A stretch of 6,384 nt of DNA from Treponema sp. (GTDB lineage: Bacteria > Spirochaetota > Spirochaetia > Treponematales > Breznakiellaceae): contig JAIRUO010000281.1 in assembly GCA_031254385.1 (NCBI GenBank), positions 1 to 6,384 on the forward strand, in the 5' to 3' direction. Positions 1 to 5,149 of this stretch are shown here, piece by piece. The stretch's first letter is position 1, and each line of letters begins with the position of its first letter. Below the pieces are notes generated by a model that was given only the letters and a program-made list of their open reading frames with translations, searched no databases and had not been told where the DNA came from. Position numbers and translations under genes: made by a program.

Positions 1-222
1 GAGTTCTGTCTGGAGTCTAGAAGCTCGTTCCGAAGCCTCTCGTTGAGCAGCGAGAGCTGATTCGAGATCTCTGTTAACCTGTTCAAGGCGGCGCTTGAGT
101 TCTGCTGATTCTCCGGATAAGGGTTTTCCGAATCCTGTTGTGAAAAAAGCGGTAACGGCAATGCCAAGTATAAAACCAGCAACAAAAACAGAAATAAAGA
201 AAAGGATTTTCTTTCCATTCAT
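1..222 (-). CDS. Membrane-anchored coiled-coil protein of unknown function (C-terminus cut by window edge)
   Basis: Reading leftwards from the ATG at 222-220, 74 codons stay open to base 1, so only the N-terminus is visible. The protein begins MNGKKILFFISVFVAGF and has one hydrophobic segment at about residues 5-28, after a short positively charged start, so it is probably an N-in membrane anchor or an uncleaved signal. From about residue 37 it becomes charged and Ala/Glu/Arg/Leu-rich (ELKRRLEQVNRDLESAL, then AAQREASERASRLQTEL), with heptad-like leucines typical of a coiled coil. The start is supported by AGGAG at 232-228, five bases upstream. It is transcribed divergently from the lipoprotein-trmB-ligA cluster. 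I do not recognise the family; short anchored coiled-coil proteins occur in cell-envelope and division roles, but nothing here assigns one. The reading frame is clear and the function is unknown. Confidence 0.75.
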   Translation of the reverse strand, partial: MNGKKILFFISVFVAGFILGIAVTAFFTTGFGKPLSGESAELKRRLEQVNRDLESALAAQREASERASRLQTEL

Positions 223-227
223 GTTCA

Positions 228-232
228 CTCCT
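228..232 (-). promoter_or_regulatory. Ribosome binding site for the leftward membrane/coiled-coil gene
   Basis: AGGAG on the minus strand lies five bases before the ATG at 222-220. It fixes the start of a gene that has no other start evidence in the window. A possible -10 (TATATT or TAGTAT) lies just upstream, but no convincing -35 at proper spacing is visible. Confidence 0.7.
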
Positions 233-278
233 ATACTAAATATATGCAGTCCAGCAGGAGATTTCATGTGAAAAGAGG

Positions 279-382
279 AACCACGGATTGCACGGATAAA
301 ACGGATTTTCACGGATTGAAGGAAATAAAAAAATCTTATCCTTATCCGTGTCCATCCGTCAAAATCCGCGTAATCCGTGGTT
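279..382. repeat. Imperfect inverted repeat made of CGGAT words (MITE- or REP-like intergenic element)
   Basis: The outer arms are a perfect 11-bp inverted pair: AACCACGGATT at 279-289 and AATCCGTGGTT at 372-382. The left arm carries four CGGAT words starting at 284, 293, 302 and 312. The right arm carries four ATCCG words starting at 344, 354, 364 and 373, so spacing is 9-10 bp in both arms. The middle (about 318-340) is A-rich and unpaired. GAAAA (270-274) and TTTTC (386-390) could extend the stem beyond a small internal loop. No target-site duplication and no ORF are evident. Similar intergenic sequences built on ACCACGGATT are, as I recall, scattered through many unrelated bacterial genomes; I cannot check copy number here. 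It sits between divergent genes, so it is not a shared terminator. Confidence 0.8.
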
Positions 383-409
383 AAATTTTCTTAGTATCTA
401 TGGTACAAT
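381..409 (+). promoter_or_regulatory. Putative extended -10 promoter for the lipoprotein-trmB-ligA-DUF1361 cluster
   Basis: The sequence TGG-TACAAT (401-409) matches an extended -10 (TGN then 5 of 6 bases of TATAAT). A poor -35 candidate, TTAAAT (381-386), lies 17 bp upstream and overlaps the right end of the CGGAT inverted repeat. Only six bases separate the -10 from the ATG at 416, so transcription would start at or very near the A of the start codon. It is predicted from consensus only. Confidence 0.5.
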
Positions 410-415
410 AGCCAT

Positions 416-1060
416 ATGCTAAAGAAAGCTCTAATTACATGCCTTGCCCTCTTATTGCTCTTTTCCTGCTCTCGGACGGAGCCGCGCATTCCTTTTGGCT
501 TTATTGAAATGGTCTATTATCCGGGTGAAACAAGGCCGGTGGAGAGGTTTTCTTTTTTTGTAATTGCAGAAGATGATGATGGCATGGATAATTTGGATGA
601 ACTGAGGCTGTACCATGACCGGGACGGCCTGGAGTGGATTATCAACAGCCAGGATTGGGTTCATCATGAGGAGGACGGACGGCATTGGATAGGAAGCCGT
701 GCCATTGCCATGACCGGAGACAGGACACTTCCCCGTGGCCAGTATAGGGCCGTTTTGTTTAACAAGGGCGGGGAAAAAACAGAAAGGTCTTTTACGTTTG
801 ACGCGCCGGAGTATCAGCGCCTTCCGTATCCTTCGTTCCGTCTGGAAGGGGGCAATTACAGTATTGACTCTCGATATCCGCTTAATTCATTCATAGTTTA
901 TGATCAGCAGGGCAATGTACTTCGCACTATACCCGTTTCCAATACAGAAGGCAGTACCGCAGACCTAAATCTTCCCAATGGCGCAAGGCTTCTGGCTCTT
1001 TGGGCCAGAGATGAAGCCTACCGTACGTCCGCCCTGACAGAAGCTATATCCCTGCGCTGA
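416..1060 (+). CDS. Predicted lipoprotein of unknown function with Ig-like beta domain character
   Basis: This 214-residue protein starts with a lipoprotein signal: Lys at positions 3-4, a leucine-rich core at 6-16 and the lipobox LFSC with the acylated Cys at 18. Residue 19 is Ser, not Asp, and Phe two residues before the Cys suits the loose spirochaete lipobox. The mature part looks beta-rich. Around residues 43-65 the pattern ERFSFFVIAEDDDG followed by MDNLDELRLY resembles the strand-Asp-loop-strand of bacterial Ig-like domains. A second segment at about 139-214 alternates hydrophobic residues with NG and GN turns. No catalytic motif is seen. The ATG at 416 is the only start that keeps the signal peptide. 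It has no Shine-Dalgarno, which fits a leaderless mRNA. It is first in the cluster, 19 nt before trmB. Export is fairly sure; the role is unknown. Confidence 0.85.
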   Translation: MLKKALITCLALLLLFSCSRTEPRIPFGFIEMVYYPGETRPVERFSFFVIAEDDDGMDNLDELRLYHDRDGLEWIINSQDWVHHEEDGRHWIGSRAIAMTGDRTLPRGQYRAVLFNKGGEKTERSFTFDAPEYQRLPYPSFRLEGGNYSIDSRYPLNSFIVYDQQGNVLRTIPVSNTEGSTADLNLPNGARLLALWARDEAYRTSALTEAISLR

Positions 1061-1079
1061 GTTTAGGAGCTACAAACAA

Positions 1080-1742
1080 ATGGATGTCAGGGGCATTAAA
1101 AGCTTTGTTCTCCGAGGCGGACGGATGAGCGATGCGCAAAAACGTTCTTACGAAAACCTAGCGCCTTCATTCTGTATATCAGAAAGTAAAATAACAGATT
1201 ACAAAAGTATTTTTGGCAATTCCAATCCCGTCATAATCGAAATTGGTTTTGGTTCGGGCTTTGCAACTGCCGAAATCGCAGATAAAAATCCTTCGACTAA
1301 TTATCTTGGTATTGAAGTGTACCGGCCCGGCATAGGTAAGCTGTTATGGGAGATTGAGAAACGCAGCCTAAAAAATATCAGAATAATCGAAGGGGATGCT
1401 GCGGAGCTATTGCCCCGTCTTCTACCTGGGGCAGCGGCAGGTATACATCTTTTCTTCCCAGATCCCTGGCCAAAAAAACGCCACCATAAACGGCGTCTTG
1501 TAACAAGACCTTTTACAGAGACTCTAAGGAACTGCCTTCTTCCAGGCGCATATATCTACATGGTAACCGATTGGACTGATTACGCGGACTGGGCTCTTGC
1601 GGAGCTTTCTGCTACACCAGCGTTGGTCAATCAGTATGAAGCTTTTGCCCCGGTTCAAAGTTGGAGACCCAAAACCAGGTTTGAAAACAAGGGGCTTAAT
1701 AAGAACCATGAAATTAGGGAATTATATTTTGTTAGGGAATAA
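1080..1742 (+). CDS. trmB: tRNA (guanine-N7-)-methyltransferase
   Basis: TrmB transfers a methyl group from S-adenosylmethionine to N7 of guanine 46 in the variable loop of many tRNAs, in the cytoplasm. The 220 residues are the normal bacterial length and show the family's marks in order: an R-G-G-R-M-S-D-A-Q N-terminal motif (12-20), the SAM-binding loop EIGFGSG (54-60), GIEV (77-80) whose acidic residue should bind the ribose of SAM, EGDA (104-107), the hallmark FFPDPWPKKRHHKRR (125-139) for tRNA binding, and the C-terminal TRFENKG (199-205). No key residue appears missing. AGGAG at 1065-1069 lies ten bases before the chosen ATG. The gene is 19 nt behind the lipoprotein gene and 17 nt ahead of ligA, so it is probably co-transcribed with both. 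Confidence 0.96.
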   Translation: MDVRGIKSFVLRGGRMSDAQKRSYENLAPSFCISESKITDYKSIFGNSNPVIIEIGFGSGFATAEIADKNPSTNYLGIEVYRPGIGKLLWEIEKRSLKNIRIIEGDAAELLPRLLPGAAAGIHLFFPDPWPKKRHHKRRLVTRPFTETLRNCLLPGAYIYMVTDWTDYADWALAELSATPALVNQYEAFAPVQSWRPKTRFENKGLNKNHEIRELYFVRE

Positions 1743-1759
1743 AACGGGAAGAAAAAGAT

Positions 1760-3727
1760 ATGGCTAAAAAAGAAAATCGCGTTAAAACACTGGAAGCGTT
1801 AATTAAAAAATATCAGAAATCATATTATGACGGAGAAGCTGTAATTTCTGATGCGGAATTTGATCTGCTCTGGGATGAATTAAAAAACCTTGATCCTGAT
1901 AATGCGCTGCTTAAAAAAGTAGGAGGAACCGGCAAGAAGCCGGCTGTAGGCGAAGTGACTGACACTGACGGTTTCCCCAAAGCCAGGCACATCATTCCCA
2001 TGGGCAGCCAGGACAAAGCCGCAAACCCTGCGGAATTCCTTGCCTGGGCGGGGAAAATAAAACCAAAGTCTTTTGTGACCCAATTCAAACTGGACGGCGC
2101 AAGCCTGGAACTGCAATACGATAAGGGTCGCCTCAAAGCCGCCGTAACACGGGGAGACGGCGTCTATGGGGATGAAATAACAGCTAACGCCAGGGCCATG
2201 AAAGTTCCCGAAAAATTGAAAGCGGTCTTTTCTGGCGGTATACGCGGCGAAGTAGTCATGCTCCATGAGGTCTGGAATAAAAAGTACAGCGATAAGGCCA
2301 ACTGCCGCAATGCGGCTAACGGCATCATGCGGCGCAAGGACGGCATAGGCTGTGAGGATCTGTGCTTTATCGCCTATGACGCTTCTGTTCCAGGGGATGA
2401 TAATTTCTTTACAGATGAAATAAAAAAAATACGCTGGCTAACAGACCAGGGTTTTAGCACTGCGGAGACAAAAGAATTTAAGACACCCGAAGAAGTCATA
2501 GCCTTTCGTGAAGAGATAGTAGAAAAAAGAAAAGACCTAGCTCTAGATATTGACGGCCTGGTTATCAAAGACCGGATCATTGACATGACAGACCTCCGTA
2601 GGGACAGGCCAGAGCGCCAAATTGCGTTCAAGTTTGATCTGGAAACCGCATTCAGCATTTTACGAAAAGTTGAGTGGAGCGAAAGCGGCGCCACCTATAC
2701 TCCCATAGGCATTGTTGATAGCGTACGCATTGCCGGAACCACGGTGCAGAGGGCCAACCTAAACAACCCTGGTTTGTTACGCGCAATGGGATTGCGTATA
2801 GGTTCAGGCGTAACCGTGGTTAAACGGGGGGAAATTATTCCCAAAATAGAAGGGCTCGCGCCAGAAGGGGCAATCGAAGAACCAGTCGAAAAGCAAGATA
2901 TAGAATACCCGTCAATTTGCAGCTCTTGCGGTTCAAAACTGGAAGATGCGGGAACACGGCTCTTTTGCCCGAACAACTCTTGTCCTAAGCGCCTCCATCA
3001 TCGGCTGGAAAAATGGGTTTCCATTCTTGATATACGGGAACTGGGGGTAAAGCTTCTGGCCCAGCTTTTTGAATCCAACAGGGTAAGGCATATTCCCGAT
3101 TTATATACCTTAAACGAAAAAGAACTTGCGGCCTTTGAGCGCATGGGTGATCTTTCCGCCGCAAAGGTTATACGCCATATCCGTACAAAACGCGAGCTTT
3201 CCCTGGCAGTTTTTATCGCAGGCTTCGATTTTGAGGGGGTAGGGGAACTTATCGTTGAAAAAGCGGTAACAGAAGGCTTTGATACCCTAGAAAAACTTAG
3301 AAATGCTTCTGTTAATGATTTGGCCAGCGTTTACGGCCTTGGAGAAATAACGGCCCGCGTTATTGTATCCGGCCTTGAGGAATGTAAAGCGGAGATGGGC
3401 GAGGTGTTATCTTATGGTATCATCTCCATCGCAGCTCCTGACAGGCAAGACCTACACTTAAAGGGCAAATCTTTCTGTTTTACCGGAGAGCTAAAAACCA
3501 TGAAGCGTAATGAAGCCGAGGAAAAAGTAAAATCTCTTGGTGGCAGTGCAAAAAATTCTGTGGTTAAGGAACTGTCATACTTGGTTACCAATGATCCGGA
3601 ATCAGGTTCGAGTAAAAACAGAAAAGCAACAGATTTGGGTATTCCCATTATTGATGAAAAGGCTTTTCTGGCCCTTCTTGAAAACGCGGCAGGGGATAAA
3701 ATCAATGCCCAAGGGGAGTTGTTTTAA
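1760..3727 (+). CDS. ligA: NAD+-dependent DNA ligase, divergent form
   Basis: It seals 3'-OH/5'-phosphate nicks using NAD+, joining Okazaki fragments and finishing repair. The 655 residues (usual about 670) show the LigA order: domain Ia with SYYDGE and ISDAEFD (21-35), which binds the nicotinamide part; the adenylation domain with active lysine 110 in KLDG, then TRGDGVYGDE (130-139), RGEV (162-165), DGLVIK (265-270) and AFKF (289-292); an OB fold (about 305-365, ending RGEIIPKI); a four-Cys zinc finger (C387, C390, C403, C408); helix-hairpin-helix repeats (about 415-545); and a C-terminal BRCT domain (about 566-640). Several usual motifs are altered: MGSQDKA for MLSLDN, NCRNAANG for NPRNAAAG, SESG for VGRTG, and ANLNN for ATLHN. 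The catalytic lysine and zinc ligands are intact, so it is probably active. GGGAAG at 1746-1751 is a fair ribosome binding site. It overlaps the next gene by 1 nt. Confidence 0.95.
   Translation: MAKKENRVKTLEALIKKYQKSYYDGEAVISDAEFDLLWDELKNLDPDNALLKKVGGTGKKPAVGEVTDTDGFPKARHIIPMGSQDKAANPAEFLAWAGKIKPKSFVTQFKLDGASLELQYDKGRLKAAVTRGDGVYGDEITANARAMKVPEKLKAVFSGGIRGEVVMLHEVWNKKYSDKANCRNAANGIMRRKDGIGCEDLCFIAYDASVPGDDNFFTDEIKKIRWLTDQGFSTAETKEFKTPEEVIAFREEIVEKRKDLALDIDGLVIKDRIIDMTDLRRDRPERQIAFKFDLETAFSILRKVEWSESGATYTPIGIVDSVRIAGTTVQRANLNNPGLLRAMGLRIGSGVTVVKRGEIIPKIEGLAPEGAIEEPVEKQDIEYPSICSSCGSKLEDAGTRLFCPNNSCPKRLHHRLEKWVSILDIRELGVKLLAQLFESNRVRHIPDLYTLNEKELAAFERMGDLSAAKVIRHIRTKRELSLAVFIAGFDFEGVGELIVEKAVTEGFDTLEKLRNASVNDLASVYGLGEITARVIVSGLEECKAEMGEVLSYGIISIAAPDRQDLHLKGKSFCFTGELKTMKRNEAEEKVKSLGGSAKNSVVKELSYLVTNDPESGSSKNRKATDLGIPIIDEKAFLALLENAAGDKINAQGELF
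3713..3718 (+). promoter_or_regulatory. Ribosome binding site for the DUF1361 gene, inside ligA
   Basis: GGGGAG lies in the last codons of ligA, eight bases before the ATG at 3727. With the TAATG stop-start overlap it supports that start and suggests that translation is coupled to ligA. Confidence 0.7.
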
Positions 3728-4410
3728 TGTTGAAAATAAACCTTCTATTAAAAAGACCAGAAATTATTCGCTGCTGTTTATTGTTTGCGCTAGCCGTAAT
3801 GTGTTTTATTCTTACTGTAATACGGTACATTTTAATGGGAAGGCCGTCTTATTTATTTCTTAATTGGAATTTGCTGCTGGCCGCAGTTCCTTGGTTTATT
3901 TCACTCATAATTTCTTCAAAGTTCGTTATGGAAAAACCTAAAATACTGACTGCGCTGTTATTTTTTATATGGCTTTTATTCTTCCCTAACGCTCCTTATA
4001 TTATAACGGATTTATATTATCTAAGAAATCATCCAGAAAGAATGTTCTGGTATGACTTAATTATGATACTGATGTTTGCCTTTACCGGGCTTTTGTCCGG
4101 ATTTTTTAGCCTAGACAGAATTAAGGAGAGTCTGACCGGAGAACTGTCAAGGGTAAAAAGCGCCGTTCTTACTTGCATCTTGCTGTTTGTCTGCGCGTTT
4201 GGCGTTTACCTGGGAAGGGGCCTACGCTGGAACAGTTGGGAAGTTTTCCTTGAACCGAGGAAATTTTTTCTTGATGTAATCGCGTTGTTTATCAATCCAA
4301 TAAGGAATGGCAGCATCTGGCTTTTTATTTTCTTGCTAGGGGTCTTTCTAAATATAACCTATTGGACGCCAAAAATTATTCGGAAAGATGATCATCATTT
4401 TTATGGATGA
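3727..4410 (+). CDS. DUF1361 family multi-pass membrane protein
   Basis: This 227-residue protein is mostly hydrophobic, with about six to seven membrane segments (roughly 13-36, 47-64, 72-95, 109-128, 145-163, a less clear one near 178-190, and 196-213). It carries the conserved words of DUF1361 in order: FLNWNLLLA (44-52), WLLFFPNAPYIITDL (82-96), FWYDLIM (107-113), FTGLLSGF (119-126) and YLGRGLRWNSWEV (161-173). The length is normal for the family. No function is established that I know of; the conserved polar residues N47, N88, D95, D110, R164 and R167-N169 within or beside membrane segments hint at a binding or transport site. It is cotranscribed behind ligA by a 1-nt overlap. It is more A+T-rich than ligA, which Phe/Ile/Leu codons can explain. 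The C-terminus is hydrophilic (KIIRKDDHHFYG). Family membership is strong; the role is unknown. Confidence 0.9.
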   Translation: MLKINLLLKRPEIIRCCLLFALAVMCFILTVIRYILMGRPSYLFLNWNLLLAAVPWFISLIISSKFVMEKPKILTALLFFIWLLFFPNAPYIITDLYYLRNHPERMFWYDLIMILMFAFTGLLSGFFSLDRIKESLTGELSRVKSAVLTCILLFVCAFGVYLGRGLRWNSWEVFLEPRKFFLDVIALFINPIRNGSIWLFIFLLGVFLNITYWTPKIIRKDDHHFYG

Positions 4411-5048
4411 ATGATGCCCAGAGCCAGGAGGCCATCATAGATAAATTGAACGGCGAAACCGGCGAGGATAAGGCCCATGATTTTTTCCATGATAAAGATG
4501 CCCATTGAACCGAAAAACTTTATAAGTAACTCGCTACAGCGCAGAGAAACAAAAACCGCAACAAGATTTATAATAAGAACCGGCAATAACATAGCAACAG
4601 AATGGAGCCAACTTTCGCCGTGGTTTACATACATGATGATCACTGTCAACAGCCCCGGACCCGCGATCAACGGAATTGCCAGGGGGAAGAGGGCAACCGA
4701 GACACCGGTCTTTTCTTCAGCTTCTTCGTCTGGGCCGATTTTTCCTGACGGAACATTACGTGATATTTTAGGCCGGGAGTAAATCATCCCAAAGGCAATC
4801 AAAAAGAAGAGTATCCCTCCGGAAATATAAAAAGCGCCCGCGCTTATACCAAAAAATTCCAGCAGAAGCTTTCCCACCAGAAGAAACACCACCAACACCA
4901 TGCCTGCTATTAGTACGGCCCTTAGTATAATGTCCTTTCTTGTTTTTGAGTCATAGTGGGCTGTAAAAGAAAGAAACTGCGGAATCATCCCTATAGGATC
5001 CATCACAAGAAACACGGTAAAAAGAATGCGCAAGAATTCACCAAACAT
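4401..5048 (-). CDS. MarC family (UPF0056) integral membrane protein
   Basis: This 215-residue inner-membrane protein has about six membrane segments. Family marks in order are VMDPIG (15-20), FGISAGAF (66-73), SGGILFFLIAFGM (76-88), PLAIPLIAGPG (122-132) and MGLILAGFAVQFIYDGL (191-207). The acidic stretch GPDEEAEEK (105-113) sits in the central hydrophilic loop. MarC was named for multiple antibiotic resistance, but that link was later questioned and the true function is unsettled; the repeated DPIG and AGPG motifs suggest a transporter. The ATG at 5048 places DPIG at the usual distance from the N-terminus. No Shine-Dalgarno precedes it. Its last 10 bases overlap the 3' end of the DUF1361 gene, tail to tail, leaving no room for a terminator between them. 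It lies downstream of the glycoside hydrolase gene on the same strand, behind a 101-bp spacer. Confidence 0.92.
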   Translation of the reverse strand: MFGEFLRILFTVFLVMDPIGMIPQFLSFTAHYDSKTRKDIILRAVLIAGMVLVVFLLVGKLLLEFFGISAGAFYISGGILFFLIAFGMIYSRPKISRNVPSGKIGPDEEAEEKTGVSVALFPLAIPLIAGPGLLTVIIMYVNHGESWLHSVAMLLPVLIINLVAVFVSLRCSELLIKFFGSMGIFIMEKIMGLILAGFAVQFIYDGLLALGIIHP

Positions 5049-5054
5049 AGTAGC

Positions 5055-5063
5055 ATTATGGCA
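5055..5063 (-). promoter_or_regulatory. Putative extended -10 promoter for the MarC gene
   Basis: On the minus strand TGC-CATAAT (5063 down to 5055) fits TGN plus 5 of 6 bases of TATAAT. Six bases, GCTACT, separate it from the ATG at 5048-5046, so the transcript would begin at the start codon. No good -35 is seen. The same arrangement precedes the lipoprotein gene at 416. Confidence 0.45.
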
Positions 5064-5087
5064 CAGGATACGATTGTTTTGCTAGAT

Positions 5088-5148
5088 GGGGAGTAGGGAG
5101 TGGGGAGTGGGGAGTGGGGGGAACAGGGAGTTATTAGTTGTTAGTGGT
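5088..5148. repeat. G-rich heptanucleotide tandem repeat with a TTAGT-rich tail
   Basis: The unit GGAGT(A/G)G repeats at exact 7-bp spacing from 5090, 5097, 5104 and 5111. GGGGGGAACAGGGAGT and then a TTAGTTGTTAGT-like tail follow. On the plus strand there are six G-runs of 3-6 bases (5088-5091, 5096-5098, 5102-5105, 5109-5112, 5116-5121, 5126-5128) split by loops of 3-4 bases, a G-quadruplex pattern. On the minus strand, which is the mRNA sense for both neighbouring genes, it is C-rich with almost no G. Short heptamer repeats of similar look are known in cyanobacterial intergenic DNA; common origin is not implied. Confidence 0.85.
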
Positions 5149-5149
5149 A

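Noticed and set aside
279..382. Short repeated CGGAT words as a possible CRISPR array
   Set aside because: Units are 7-10 bp with no unique spacers of 25-40 bp, and the second half is inverted relative to the first.
1825..2976. Several open frames of 60-128 codons antisense to ligA
   Set aside because: They lie opposite a strongly supported ligase gene, have no ribosome binding sites that I could see, and their products are low-quality Ser/Arg-rich sequences typical of shadow frames.
3537..3863. A 108-codon plus-strand frame bridging the end of ligA and the start of the DUF1361 gene
   Set aside because: It is out of frame with two genes that both have clear family motifs, and its product has no coherent composition.
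4387..4402. GATGATCATC followed by a T-run near the end of the DUF1361 gene as a terminator
   Set aside because: It is a perfect 10-bp palindrome with no loop, so as RNA it could pair only about three A/U-rich base pairs; it is too weak for an intrinsic terminator.
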